Notes: generated by a model from the letters alone, not told the origin. Positions 49,905-58,418 are shown, counted from the stretch's first letter. The stretch is DNA of 64,000 nucleotides from Goekera deserti (GCF_010685995.1 NZ_JAAGWK010000010.1:248001-312000); one strand, 5' to 3'. Program-made: numbers and translations.

Positions 49905-50178
49905 CGAGCTCGGCGGGCGTCGCGACGCCCTTCTCCGCCAGCAGCGTGGTGATCGCGGTGAACCAGCGCTCGTAGTAGGACGCCGCCAGGTGGGCCTGCG
50001 GGTCCATCCGCTCCTGCGCGTCCCGGAACTCGTCGAGGTTGTAGACCCCGGCCTTGATCAGCGCGCCGTTGAGGGCGAAGACGTGCGCCTCCCAGTCGGC
50101 GTGGAACGGCGGCTCGTCGGGTTCCTGCACCACGGCGGGGAAGCCGACCACGCCCCCGACGTCGTTGATCCGGCTCAT
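49897..50178 (-). CDS. Nitrile hydratase beta subunit, N-terminal half as a separate protein
   Basis: 93 residues. It begins MSRINDVGGVVGF and has PDEPPFHADWEAHVFAL and YNLDEFRDAQERMDP, the pattern of beta-subunit N-domains. Arg52 in LDEFR falls at the same number as the active-site Arg52 of Pseudonocardia thermophila beta. This argues for a true subunit over a P14K-like activator, which shares the fold. ATG 50178 has GGAGG 8 nt upstream and lies 21 bp after the sigma-factor stop, so it continues that operon. Confidence 0.88.
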   Translation of the reverse strand: MSRINDVGGVVGFPAVVQEPDEPPFHADWEAHVFALNGALIKAGVYNLDEFRDAQERMDPQAHLAASYYERWFTAITTLLAEKGVATPAELGG

Positions 50179-50199
50179 GCCGGCATCCTCCCGCACCGC

Positions 50200-51444
50200 T
50201 CAGCCGGTCGTACCGGCCAGCCGGCGCCGGATGAAGTCCTCCTCCGGGGGCGAGGGCCGGCAGTCCAGTGCCTGCTGCCACGCCGCCACGGCCTCGCCGC
50301 GGCGGTCGAGGCGGGCCAGCAGCTCGGCCCGGCAGGCGTGCCACAGGTGCAGCCGCCCCAGGCCGCCCACGGCCTCCAGCGCGGCGAGCCCGGCGGCCGG
50401 GCCGGCCAGCTCACCGACGGCGACGGCCCGGTTCAGCCGCACCACCGGGGTGTCCTCCACCCGCAGCAGGGCGTCGTACAGCGCGACGACGTCGGCCCAG
50501 TCGGTCTGCTCCAGGCTCGGCGCGCAGGCGTGGCAGGCCGCGATCGCCGCCTGCAGCTCGAACCGGCCGGCGCCCAGCCGGCTGCGCCGCAGCGCCGCCT
50601 CGACCAGCCGGGCGCCCTCGGCGATCGCGTCGGCGTCCCAGCGGCTGCGGTCCTGCTCGGCGAGGGTGAGCAGCCGGCCGTCGGCGTCGGTGCGGGTGGC
50701 CCGGCGCGCGTCGGTGAGCAGCATCAGGGCGAGCAGCCCCTGCAGCGAGGACTCGTCCGGCATCAGCTCGACCAGCAGCCGGGCCAGCCGGAGCGCCTCG
50801 TCGCACAGCTGCGGGCGCACCAGCGTCTCGCCGCCGCTGTGCCCGGCGGTGAACACCAGGTGCACGACGGTGGCCACGGCGGTGAGCCGCGCGGGCAGGT
50901 CCTCGGCGTCCGGCACCCGGTACGGGATCCCGGCGACGGCGATCTTCTGCTTGGCCCGGGTGAGCCGCTTGGCCACCGTCGCCTCCGGCAGCACGAGCAG
51001 CCGGGCGACGTCGGCGGTGGCCAGCCCGCACACCGTGCGCAGGGCGAGCGCCACCTGGGCCTCGACCTGCAGCGCCGGGTGGCAGCAGGTGAACACCAGC
51101 CGCAGCAGGTCGTCGCGCACGACGGAGGCCTCCGGTGGGCCTTCCGGTGCGTTCAGCGCGGCCACCTCCACGGCGTCGGCCTCCTTGCCCACCCGGGCGG
51201 CCTCGCGGCGCAGCGTGTCCAGGGCCTTGTTGCGCGCCACGGTGGTGAGCCAGGCGCGCGGCTCGTCGGGCACGCCGGTCACCGGCCACCGGCGCAGGGC
51301 CGTCTCGACGGCGTCGGCGACGGCGTCCTCGGCGACGGTGAGGCTGCCGGTGGTGCGGGCGAGGGTCGCCAGCACGCGGCGCCCCTCGTCCCGCACCACG
51401 TCGGCCAGCCGCTGGGCGGCCTGCTGCTGTCCAGCGCTGGTCAT
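50200..51444 (-). CDS. ECF42-type RNA polymerase sigma factor (DUF6596)
   Basis: 414 residues. Sigma region 2 (about 15-85, ARTTGSLTVAEDAVADAVETAL) and region 4 (about 115-165, CGLATADVARLLVLPEATVAKRLTRAKQKI) are followed by a large helical C-terminal domain with TPR-like stretches. This is the architecture of ECF42, which lacks an anti-sigma factor and is governed by that C-terminal domain. DGPF/YCII proteins are the known partners, and one is encoded directly upstream with a 4-bp overlap. The nitrile hydratase-like genes directly downstream may be its target or share its promoter. Confidence 0.92.
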   Translation of the reverse strand: MTSAGQQQAAQRLADVVRDEGRRVLATLARTTGSLTVAEDAVADAVETALRRWPVTGVPDEPRAWLTTVARNKALDTLRREAARVGKEADAVEVAALNAPEGPPEASVVRDDLLRLVFTCCHPALQVEAQVALALRTVCGLATADVARLLVLPEATVAKRLTRAKQKIAVAGIPYRVPDAEDLPARLTAVATVVHLVFTAGHSGGETLVRPQLCDEALRLARLLVELMPDESSLQGLLALMLLTDARRATRTDADGRLLTLAEQDRSRWDADAIAEGARLVEAALRRSRLGAGRFELQAAIAACHACAPSLEQTDWADVVALYDALLRVEDTPVVRLNRAVAVGELAGPAAGLAALEAVGGLGRLHLWHACRAELLARLDRRGEAVAAWQQALDCRPSPPEEDFIRRRLAGTTG

Positions 51445-51794
51445 CCGGCCATGGGGATGACCGGTCGCAGCTCGACGGCGCCGTCCCACGCCGCCGGGAT
51501 CTGCGCGGCCAGGGCGATCGCGGCGTCCAGGTCGGGGGCGTCGAGCAGGAAGAAGCCGGAGAGGACCTCCTTGGCCTCGGCGAAGGGGCCGTCGGTGGTG
51601 AGCACGTCGCCGCCCTTGCCGCCCTGGACGCGCACGGTGGTGGCCGTCGACGTCGGGAACAGTGCGGCTCCACCGGTGACGGCCGGGCCGGCGACCTGGC
51701 TGAAGGCGCCGTACTCGGCCATCACGGGGCCCTCCTCGGGGGCGGTCCAGTCGGCGTCACGGCTGCTGTACAGGATGGCTGCGTAGGTGGGCAC
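51441..51794 (-). CDS. DGPF-domain (YCII-related) protein
   Basis: 117 residues of the YCII/DGPF family: the name-giving TDGPFAEAKEVLSGFFLLD is present, and the N-terminus VPTYAAILYSSRDADW is typical. These proteins are genetically linked to ECF42 sigma factors and are often their targets; biochemical role unknown. GTG 51794 has GAGGAG 6 nt upstream. First gene of the five-gene operon. Confidence 0.92.
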   Translation of the reverse strand: MPTYAAILYSSRDADWTAPEEGPVMAEYGAFSQVAGPAVTGGAALFPTSTATTVRVQGGKGGDVLTTDGPFAEAKEVLSGFFLLDAPDLDAAIALAAQIPAAWDGAVELRPVIPMAG

Positions 51795-51844
51795 GTCGAT
51801 CTCCTCGGGGGCTGTGGGCGGCGTCGGTCGCCATCCTCTGCGCA

Positions 51845-53086
51845 GTGGACGAACGGCGGACCGCCAGAAGGACACCACGTCCCGGTGGGTCCGGGACACA
51901 CCCGGCGCACCGGAATGCAGCTGCCGGTCCGGTCGCTGCACAGGGCGTGCCGGCCGCTGCTGACCACCTGCCGCTGACCCTCTTCGACTCCCTGCCCGAC
52001 CAGACCCCTCCCCCGCCCAGCACCGACCTCCCCCGCCTGCTGCGGGTCCGCGAGGTGTACGCCGAACCCGCGGCGCTCGCCTCCCCGCGCGGGCAGCAGG
52101 TCCTCGCCCGCTTCCCCGACGCCGAGGTCGTCGAGGTGCCCAGCCACTGGCAGATCCCGGAGCTGCACGGCAACGCCGGCAACGTCGAGCGCTGGGTGCG
52201 GGTCAAGAGCGAGGTGCTCGTGCTCGGGGTGAAGAAGTCGCTGACCGCCCGGGAGAACGGCCGCTCCACCAACTGGATCGCCCCGTCGACGTCCAACGGG
52301 TGCGCCATGGCCTGCGCCTACTGCTACGTGCCGCGGCGCAAGGGCTACGCCAACCCGATCACGGTGTTCACCAACATCGAGCAGATCACCGGCTACCTGC
52401 GCCGGCACGTCGCCCGCCAGGGGGTCAAGCCCGAGCCCGACCAGTGCGACCCGCTGGCCTGGGTGTACGACCTCGGGGAGAACAGCGACTGCTCGGTCGA
52501 CGCGCTGGTCAGCGACAACGTCGCCGACCTGGTGGCCCTGTTCCGCACGCTGCCCACCGCGAAGGCGTCGTTCGCCACCAAGTTCGTCAACCGGCAGCTG
52601 CTCGAACTGGACCCGGCCGGACGCACCCGCGTGCGCTTCTCCCTCATGCCGCACGACGACGCCAAGCTGCTGGACGTGCGCACCTCCCCGATCGCCGAGC
52701 GGATCGCGGCGATGGACGACTTCGTCGAGGCCGGCTACGAGGTGCACGTCAACTTCTCCCCCGTCGTGCTGCGCCAGGGCTGGGAGGCCGACTGGACGAC
52801 GCTGCTGCAGCAGCTGGACGACGAGCTGTCCGAGGCCACCAAGGCGCAGGCGGCGGTGGAGGTCATCATGCTGACGCACAACGCCGACCTGCACACCGTC
52901 AACCTCGGCTGGCACCCCAAGGCCGAGGACGCGCTGTGGCGCCCGGACCTGCAGCAGCCCAAGCGCTCGCAGAACGGTCAGCTCAACGTGCGGTACCGCA
53001 ACGACGTCAAGCGGGCCGGGGTGCAGCGGCTGCAGGAGCTGATCGACCAGCACGCCCCGTGGCTGCGGGTGCGGTACGCGTTCTGA
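51845..53086 (+). CDS. Spore photoproduct lyase-family radical SAM protein
   Basis: 413 residues from GTG 51845, or 379 from GTG 51947; the first 34 residues are low in complexity, so the shorter start is possible. The [4Fe-4S] cluster motif is C-x3-C-x2-C in NGCAMACAYCYVPRRKGYAN (Cys153, 157, 160). Blocks SFATKFVNRQLLELDPAGRTRVRFS and VHVNFSPVVLRQGWEADW are typical of the SplB-like family in non-sporulating actinobacteria. SplB repairs UV-made spore photoproduct; the role here may be another radical repair. Stands alone. Confidence 0.88.
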   Translation: MDERRTARRTPRPGGSGTHPAHRNAAAGPVAAQGVPAAADHLPLTLFDSLPDQTPPPPSTDLPRLLRVREVYAEPAALASPRGQQVLARFPDAEVVEVPSHWQIPELHGNAGNVERWVRVKSEVLVLGVKKSLTARENGRSTNWIAPSTSNGCAMACAYCYVPRRKGYANPITVFTNIEQITGYLRRHVARQGVKPEPDQCDPLAWVYDLGENSDCSVDALVSDNVADLVALFRTLPTAKASFATKFVNRQLLELDPAGRTRVRFSLMPHDDAKLLDVRTSPIAERIAAMDDFVEAGYEVHVNFSPVVLRQGWEADWTTLLQQLDDELSEATKAQAAVEVIMLTHNADLHTVNLGWHPKAEDALWRPDLQQPKRSQNGQLNVRYRNDVKRAGVQRLQELIDQHAPWLRVRYAF

Positions 53087-53092
53087 CGCGTC

Positions 53093-53833
53093 CTACGGCC
53101 GGTGCCAGATGCGCACCGGCCCGGTGGGCGTGAAGCCCGCCCGCCGGGCGGCGTCGAGGTCCTCGCCGCTCTCGTAGCCGACCAGGAGGCGCCCGGGGAA
53201 CAGCTGCGTGGCGGCGTGCACGACCGCCGCCCACGTCGCGTCCGGGTCCTGGCCGTGGGACACGACGCAGGACACCCCGACGACGTCGGCGCCGGTGCTC
53301 AACGCCGCCGCCCCCACCGGTCGGCCACGCTCCCGGACGGTCACCAGCCGCACGCTGGGGCAGGCCGCGAGCCGGGGCGTGACCACGTCGGTCAGGCCGG
53401 TCAGCGACGTCCACGCGGCCAGCTCGTCCGGCTCGTCCAGCTCGTCCGGCTCGTCCGGCTCGTCCGGCTCGTCCGGCTCGTCCGGCGAGCGCACGATCGT
53501 CCAGTCGGGTGTCCCGGCCGGGGCGCCCGGCGGGCGGCACGTCCACCAGGCGTCGACGACGGGCACGAACCCGTGCTCGTCCAGTGCCAGCGACGCGTGG
53601 CTGTCCTCGACCCAGCAGGACGCCTGCCCGTCGAGGCCGGCCAGCACCTGCTCCGCCGTCGTGCCGGGGCCCAGGGTGATGCGGTGCGAGAACCAGCGCG
53701 GCGGGTCGGGCGAGGACCACACGTGCGCCGTCCGGCCGGTGCGCCGGCCCAGGGAACGGCAGACCGCCTCGCACCAGGCCACGTTGTCGGCCACCGCGGC
53801 CGCGACGGCCGGGGACGGGTCGCTGCTGGTCAT
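53093..53833 (-). CDS. Hypothetical acetyltransferase-like protein with a DEP minisatellite
   Basis: 246 residues. The C-terminal part (RLVTVRERGRPVGAAALSTG ... RRAGFTPTGPVRIWHRP) resembles a degenerate GNAT domain. The N-terminal half, with HRITLGPGTTAEQVLAGLDG, is like the first lobe of tandem GNAT proteins. Between them lies a run of seven DEP/DEL triplets encoded by 9-bp repeats. The protein converges on the SPL gene with 6 bp between stops. Substrate unknown. Confidence 0.65.
   Translation of the reverse strand: MTSSDPSPAVAAAVADNVAWCEAVCRSLGRRTGRTAHVWSSPDPPRWFSHRITLGPGTTAEQVLAGLDGQASCWVEDSHASLALDEHGFVPVVDAWWTCRPPGAPAGTPDWTIVRSPDEPDEPDEPDEPDELDEPDELAAWTSLTGLTDVVTPRLAACPSVRLVTVRERGRPVGAAALSTGADVVGVSCVVSHGQDPDATWAAVVHAATQLFPGRLLVGYESGEDLDAARRAGFTPTGPVRIWHRP
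53421..53483 (-). repeat. 9-bp minisatellite, seven units
   Basis: Seven copies of (A/G)GCTCGTCC in tandem on the plus strand. The gene reads them as DEP or DEL triplets. The frame is kept whatever the copy number. The first and third units carry A in place of G at their first base. Confidence 0.85.
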
Positions 53834-53945
53834 CCCCGGCACCGTAGACGGCGGCCCGCGGAGCGGGGCGGTGCTCGGGAGACGGTGGCCTCGCTCGGCA
53901 CTCCTCCTCCGGTCGGCGCGCGCTCGACCGGGGCAGACTGCTCGG

Positions 53946-54365
53946 GTGACGACGCAACCGACGCCGGTGCGGGGACGGCCCGGTGAGGTGGTCCTGGCCG
54001 CGGCGGGCGGCATCTGCACCCTGCCGATGACCGCACTGGTGGCGGTCTTCACCGACGTCCGGGGCCTCGCGGTCGCAGCCGCAGCCACCGGCGTGGTCAC
54101 GGCGGTCGGCGTGCTGGTGCTCGCCCTGCGCCGCGGGCGGTCGACCCTGTTGGCCGCGATGCCAGCGACGGCCGCGATCGTCGTCCTGGGCTGCGCCACG
54201 GACCCGGAGCTCGCCTCCGAGGGCCCGGTCGGCGTCGCATGGGCGGTGGCGTTCCTCGTGGTCCCCGCGGTCGCGACCACCGTCCTCGTGTCCCGGCCGG
54301 CTGTCCGGTGCTGGTCGTCCGACGACGACAGCGACGACGGCCGCGGACCGGCCGCGGCCGGTTGA
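53946..54365 (+). CDS. Hypothetical membrane protein
   Basis: 139 residues with three to four hydrophobic segments (EVVLAAAGGICTLPMTALVAVF, LAVAAAATGVVTAVGVLVLAL, AAMPATAAIVVLGCA, VAWAVAFLVVPAVATTVLV) and an acidic tail. Not recognised. GTG 53946 is preceded by CAGACT at 6 nt, near the leaderless pattern of this window. Confidence 0.6.
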   Translation: MTTQPTPVRGRPGEVVLAAAGGICTLPMTALVAVFTDVRGLAVAAAATGVVTAVGVLVLALRRGRSTLLAAMPATAAIVVLGCATDPELASEGPVGVAWAVAFLVVPAVATTVLVSRPAVRCWSSDDDSDDGRGPAAAG

Positions 54366-54642
54366 CCCGCACTCCCTCGTCGCCCACCCAGCAGACGACC
54401 CGAGGAGGCGCGACCGGGGTGCGCTGGGAGGTCACGGAAGGTGTCCGGACCGGATCACCCCCGCGCGTTGCCGGCCACCACCGGGCGGACCGCTGCACCC
54501 GCATCCCGCCTGTGCTGCTGCCCGGCCTGCCCCCCGGACGACCCGCTGGCAGAGCGAGACACGCGGGGGCGCACACCACCTCAACACGAGCTAGTGACAG
54601 TCTGCGCCCGCCTCCACAGCGCAGTCCGTGCAGCTCAGAGGC
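54366..54642. other. Region upstream of the DUF222-HNH gene
   Basis: Together with the promoter this makes 313 bp between genes. The stretch holds no supported gene. Its A+T content rises toward the promoter, unlike the rest of the window. Confidence 0.4.
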
Positions 54643-54681
54643 TTGCCATTCGGACAATTCGAACATATGATCGAACACATG
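54643..54681 (+). promoter_or_regulatory. LexA-type box over a leaderless sigma-A promoter
   Basis: -35 TTGCCA (54643-54648), 17-nt spacer, -10 TATGAT (54666-54671), then 7 nt to ATG 54679. TCGAAC-ATAT-GATCGA (54659-54674) matches the mycobacterial LexA consensus TCGAAC-N4-GTTCGA with one mismatch in 12 defined positions. The box covers the -10, so LexA would block polymerase directly. Confidence 0.75.
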
Positions 54682-56979
54682 GCGGCGACGGCACCTCCTC
54701 GAACGGCACGCCGCCGCGTCCCCGTCCCGCCACACGTCGGCCCAGCCGTCGACGCCGTCCCGGCCGCACGGACCGGCCCGCCGGTCGGACGCTCGAGCGG
54801 TCAGCTGGGCGACCTGCAGGCAGCGGAGTGGGAGATCGGCCGGCTGACCGCGGCGCGATACCGAGCTGCGGCGGCCTTCGCCCGCACCCGCCCGGCGTGC
54901 CTCGACCGTCCGGCCGGCACGCTCGGCGCCATGTCCGCCGCGACCCGGGCGGCCCGGCCCACCGCCCTGCAGGACGTGAGCGAGTGGGCGCCGCGGGAGC
55001 TCACCATCGCGCTGTCCATCGGCCATGCGGCAGCGCAGCGCCTGCTGGAGCACGCCCTGCTGCTGGTCGACCGGCTGCCCGCGACGCTCGTGGCACTGGA
55101 GTGCGGCACCGTACACGCCGGGCACCTGCGGGTGTTCCTGGAGCAGGTCGCGCCCATCGACGACGCGGCGGTGCGCAGCACCGTCGAGGCCGACCTCATC
55201 GCCTGGTCGGCCGGGCAGGTCACCACCCCCGCCCAGCTCGCCGACCGGGCCCAGCGAGTCGTGCTCCGGCTCGACGCCACCGCCGCTGCGCGCCGGCTGG
55301 AGCGGGCCATCCGCTCGCGCGGCGTGTACCTGTCCGCAGACCGGGAAGCCGGGATGGAGCAGCTGACCGCGGTGCTGACCACGCCCGAGGCACGGGCCTG
55401 CTGGCAGGTCCTCGGCGCCTACGCCGACCTGCTCCCCGACGACCCCGACGCCGCCTCCCCGCGCACCCGGGCGCAGAAGATGGTCGACGTCCTGCTCGAC
55501 CTCGTCCTGCGCCCGGGCGCCGTCGACCTGCCCCCGGTCCAGGCCCGGCTCACGGTCGTGGCCACCGTCGAGACGCTCGCCGGCGGTGACGCCCCCGGCG
55601 AGGTCGACGGCCAGGTCGTACCCGCGGAGATGGTCCGGCACCTCGCCCGCGGACTCGGTCTGCTGCCCGAGCCGAGACCCCCGGCGGGCGTTGCAACGCC
55701 CGATCAGGATGCCGTCGGTGCCCCAGCAGGCGAGAGCGCCGACCCACGAGCGGGCATCTCGGGGTCCCCCCGCCGGGGCGCGAGCTGGCCGGACGAGGAA
55801 GTACGCACCGGTGACCACAGCGGGCACGACCTGGTCGGCGCACAGTGGGGAGCCGCCCCCAGCGACGAGGAGCGCCGCCTGCTCGCCGCCGTGCAGGCGG
55901 AGGAGCGCAAACCCGTGGACCAGCAGCGGTGGCCGGTCCGCGAGCAGCTGCCCCCGGAGCTCGCCGACTCCGACCTCCCCGACGTCGACGACGACGCCGG
56001 CTGGGCTGCGCTCTGGCAGGACTGGCGTGCCCGGGAGATCGCCGCCGCGACCAGCGCCTGGGACGCCGAGCCCCTCCCCGACCCGGTCCCGCGGCGGCCG
56101 CGCAGCCCCCTGGCAGGTCCTGGCGACGAGTCCACCTGCCCCGGTCGGTCCGCCGCCCGCAGCACAGCACCCGCGTGCGGCACGGAGACCGACCTCCCGG
56201 GATGGTCAGCCGTCGACGACGTCGTCCAGGCCGCCAGCCGACTGCTCGAGGACAGCCGACGAGCGATCGCCCGAGCCCGCCACGACGTCGCCACCGCCGA
56301 ACACCGCGCCGCCGCCGACGAGCGCGCCCACGCCGGCTCGCCGGCCGGCCGCCTGACCGACGCCCGGACCAGCGTCGAGGCGCTCACCCTGCTCTCGGCC
56401 GATCAGCGCGCCACCGTCGGCGACCTGCTGCTGCGTACCGGCGGCGGGGGTCTGGTCGACCGGCCGCGGCTGGCCGTGGTCGACGCGCTCACCGGCACCC
56501 TGCTGGCCCTCACCGATGCACCACGGCTTCGCCGTCTGGCTCACTGCGGCCGACGGGCCTGCGCCCGCCGCACCCGGCCCTGCACCCACGACCTCACCGA
56601 CCGGCCGGGTCTCCTCCCGCCACCGCCGACGCCGGGGTACCGGCCCGGGGCGGAGCTCGACCGCTTCGTGCGCGCCCGCGACCGGCGCTGCCGGTTCCCC
56701 GGCTGCCGCAACCGGGTGCCGCTCGGCGGCGAGCTCGACCACGCCGTGCCCTACCCTGACGGGCCCACCAGCGCAGCCAACCTGGGCGGCTACTGCACCC
56801 GGGACCACCGCGGCAAGCACCAGGCCCCCGGCTGGCAGCACGAACTGCACGCCGACGGCCGGCTCACCGTCACGACCCCCACCGGGCTGACCACCACCAC
56901 GCGCCCACCGGGCTACGTCGACGCGCCACCAGGCCCCGGGACACCGCCGGGCGCCCACACCGACACGCCGCCGTTCTGA
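54679..56979 (+). CDS. DUF222 (13E12-repeat family) HNH endonuclease-like protein
   Basis: 766 residues from ATG 54679. DUF222 domain about 50-340 (LHVFLEQVAPID-like LRVFLEQV, LIAWSAGQVTTPAQLADRAQRV). A variable acidic, Pro-rich middle spans about 335-560. A C-terminal HNH motif follows: FVRARDRRCRFPGCRNRVP, ELDHAVPYPDG, AANLGGYCTRDHRGKH. The Cys pairs and the DH...N...H set suggest an intact nuclease. The family is common in actinobacteria and is SOS-linked in mycobacteria. It is longer than most relatives. Part of the extra length comes from a 100-bp element at 55679-55778. The longer frame to 54628 is rejected because it would contain the promoter. Confidence 0.88.
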   Translation: MAATAPPRTARRRVPVPPHVGPAVDAVPAARTGPPVGRSSGQLGDLQAAEWEIGRLTAARYRAAAAFARTRPACLDRPAGTLGAMSAATRAARPTALQDVSEWAPRELTIALSIGHAAAQRLLEHALLLVDRLPATLVALECGTVHAGHLRVFLEQVAPIDDAAVRSTVEADLIAWSAGQVTTPAQLADRAQRVVLRLDATAAARRLERAIRSRGVYLSADREAGMEQLTAVLTTPEARACWQVLGAYADLLPDDPDAASPRTRAQKMVDVLLDLVLRPGAVDLPPVQARLTVVATVETLAGGDAPGEVDGQVVPAEMVRHLARGLGLLPEPRPPAGVATPDQDAVGAPAGESADPRAGISGSPRRGASWPDEEVRTGDHSGHDLVGAQWGAAPSDEERRLLAAVQAEERKPVDQQRWPVREQLPPELADSDLPDVDDDAGWAALWQDWRAREIAAATSAWDAEPLPDPVPRRPRSPLAGPGDESTCPGRSAARSTAPACGTETDLPGWSAVDDVVQAASRLLEDSRRAIARARHDVATAEHRAAADERAHAGSPAGRLTDARTSVEALTLLSADQRATVGDLLLRTGGGGLVDRPRLAVVDALTGTLLALTDAPRLRRLAHCGRRACARRTRPCTHDLTDRPGLLPPPPTPGYRPGAELDRFVRARDRRCRFPGCRNRVPLGGELDHAVPYPDGPTSAANLGGYCTRDHRGKHQAPGWQHELHADGRLTVTTPTGLTTTTRPPGYVDAPPGPGTPPGAHTDTPPF
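55679..55778. repeat. Candidate 100-bp inverted-repeat element within the HNH gene
   Basis: CCCCGGCGGG (55679-55688) and CCCGCCGGGG (55769-55778) are exact 10-bp inverted repeats bounding 100 bp. Just inside the left end lies an 18-bp perfect palindrome, CGGGCGTTGCAACGCCCG (55685-55702). The gene frame stays open through it. It may be a miniature repeat that inserted into the variable linker. No transposase relation was seen. Confidence 0.5.
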
Positions 56980-57087
56980 GTCGGCCGGCTGCCGGCATCT
57001 CCGTGCACCACCATCGACCAGCCGGTGACCGTCATCGGGGTGGCCGTCGCCCACCCAGCCGGAAGCCGGTCGTCCCGGCGACGGCGG

Positions 57088-57387
57088 TCAGCGCAGGCGC
57101 GGGTTGCTGCGCGTCCAGCCGCGATCGTCCCGGCGGACCCCCAGGGCGGCCCGGCACCGCCGGCAGACCTCCTGCACCTCCTCGGCGTGCCGGCCGGACT
57201 CCGGCTGCACGTCGCTCCACGGCACGTGCGGGAACCGGGCCAGCCCGGACCGGTACAGCGACAGGCCGCACACCGTCTCGTTGCGGCCGCGCTCCCAGGC
57301 GTGCACCTCACCTCCGGGGTACCGGACACCGTCGTCGGGGTCGACCCACTGGCCGGCGGCCGCGACCGCCGCGTTGCGCAGGACCAT
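57088..57387 (-). CDS. Hypothetical protein with possible zinc-binding cysteines
   Basis: 99 residues. It contains GQWVDPDDGVRYPGGEVHAWERGRN, TVCGLSLYRSGLARFPHVPW and, near the C-terminus, EVCRRCRAALG. The single Cys followed much later by CxxC, plus histidines, could bind zinc. Not recognised. ATG 57387 lacks a clear ribosome site. The gene converges on the HNH gene; UppP lies upstream on the same strand, 194 bp away with nothing recognisable between. Confidence 0.6.
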   Translation of the reverse strand: MVLRNAAVAAAGQWVDPDDGVRYPGGEVHAWERGRNETVCGLSLYRSGLARFPHVPWSDVQPESGRHAEEVQEVCRRCRAALGVRRDDRGWTRSNPRLR

Positions 57388-57581
57388 GGGCGTCCCCTAC
57401 CCGACCGCCCCGCGAGCCATCCGCGTCACCGTCGGCACGCACCTCCGCCACCCCGCGCCACACAGCCCGCAGTCGGCACGCACCTTCCACACCCCCGGCA
57501 GACAACGCGCCGGCGGCACGCACTCCCCCGCGTCGCCGTCCGCGCGTAGGACTCCGGCACGGTCCACCCGACCGGCGCGCG

Positions 57582-58418
57582 TCAGGTGGCGCTGAGCACT
57601 CCCGTCGTCAGCAGCCCGGCCAGCAGGACCCCCAGCCCGACGCGGTACCCGACGAAGACGGTGATCGGGTACCGGGCGACCAGCCGCAGCAGCCAGGCGA
57701 TCGAGGCGTACCCCACCACGAAGCTCACCGCGGTGGCCAGCAGGGTCGGCCCCCACCCGACACCGGCGGAGACCGCGCCACCCTCGCGCACCGCCTCCAG
57801 CGCACCGGCGGCCAGCAACGCCGGCACCGACAGCAGGAACGACAGCCGCGTCGCCGCCACCCGGTCCAGCCCGCGCACCAGCCCGGCGCTGATCGTGGCC
57901 CCGGACCGGGACACCCCGGGCACCAGCGCCACGCACTGCACCAGCCCGACGACCAGCGCGTCCCGCACACCCACGGAGCCCTCCCCGCGGTCCTGCCGCC
58001 CGTGCCGTTCGGCGAGCACCATCACCACGCTCCACGCGACGAGCGCCACGGCGACCACCCACAGGCTGCGCAGCGGCCCGGACACCAGGCCCTGCGCCAG
58101 CAGGCCCACCACCCCGATCGGCACCGAGCCGACGACCACCACCCACGCCTCGCGCCAGGCAGGCAGCCGGCGGGCCTCCGCGCTGACCAGCCCCCGGAGC
58201 AGGCCCGCGACCAGGCGGCCGATGTCCGCGCGGAAGAAGAGCACCACGGCCAGGATCGCGCCGGTCTGGACGATCGCGGTGAACGCGGTGACCCCCGCGT
58301 CGTCCACCTGCAGACCCAGCAGCTGCTCCGCGATGGTCAGGTGACCGGTGCTGGACACCGGCAGGAACTCCGTCAACCCCTCCACCACGCCCAGCACCAC
58401 AGCCTGCAGCACGTCCAC
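57582..58418 (-). CDS. uppP: Undecaprenyl-diphosphate phosphatase
   Basis: 278-residue membrane protein (BacA family) that recycles undecaprenyl pyrophosphate for cell-wall synthesis. Signatures: VVEGLTEFLPVSSTGHLTIA near the N-terminus and VPGVSRSGATISAGL (residues about 170-185), with the catalytic Glu, His and Arg in them. The start GTG 58418 has GGGGAG 8 nt upstream; a longer frame to 58445 is less likely. Overproduction of such enzymes gives bacitracin resistance in other bacteria. Confidence 0.95.
   Translation of the reverse strand: MDVLQAVVLGVVEGLTEFLPVSSTGHLTIAEQLLGLQVDDAGVTAFTAIVQTGAILAVVLFFRADIGRLVAGLLRGLVSAEARRLPAWREAWVVVVGSVPIGVVGLLAQGLVSGPLRSLWVVAVALVAWSVVMVLAERHGRQDRGEGSVGVRDALVVGLVQCVALVPGVSRSGATISAGLVRGLDRVAATRLSFLLSVPALLAAGALEAVREGGAVSAGVGWGPTLLATAVSFVVGYASIAWLLRLVARYPITVFVGYRVGLGVLLAGLLTTGVLSAT

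Noticed and set aside
49897-50178. Reading the 93-residue protein as a P14K-type nitrile hydratase activator
   Set aside because: It starts with the NDVGG motif of beta subunits and keeps Arg52, and the matching C-terminal half follows directly. The activator view is not fully excluded.
57388-57581. Small genes suggested by open frames between the 99-residue gene and uppP
   Set aside because: The frames have no ribosome site, no leaderless promoter and no recognisable product.
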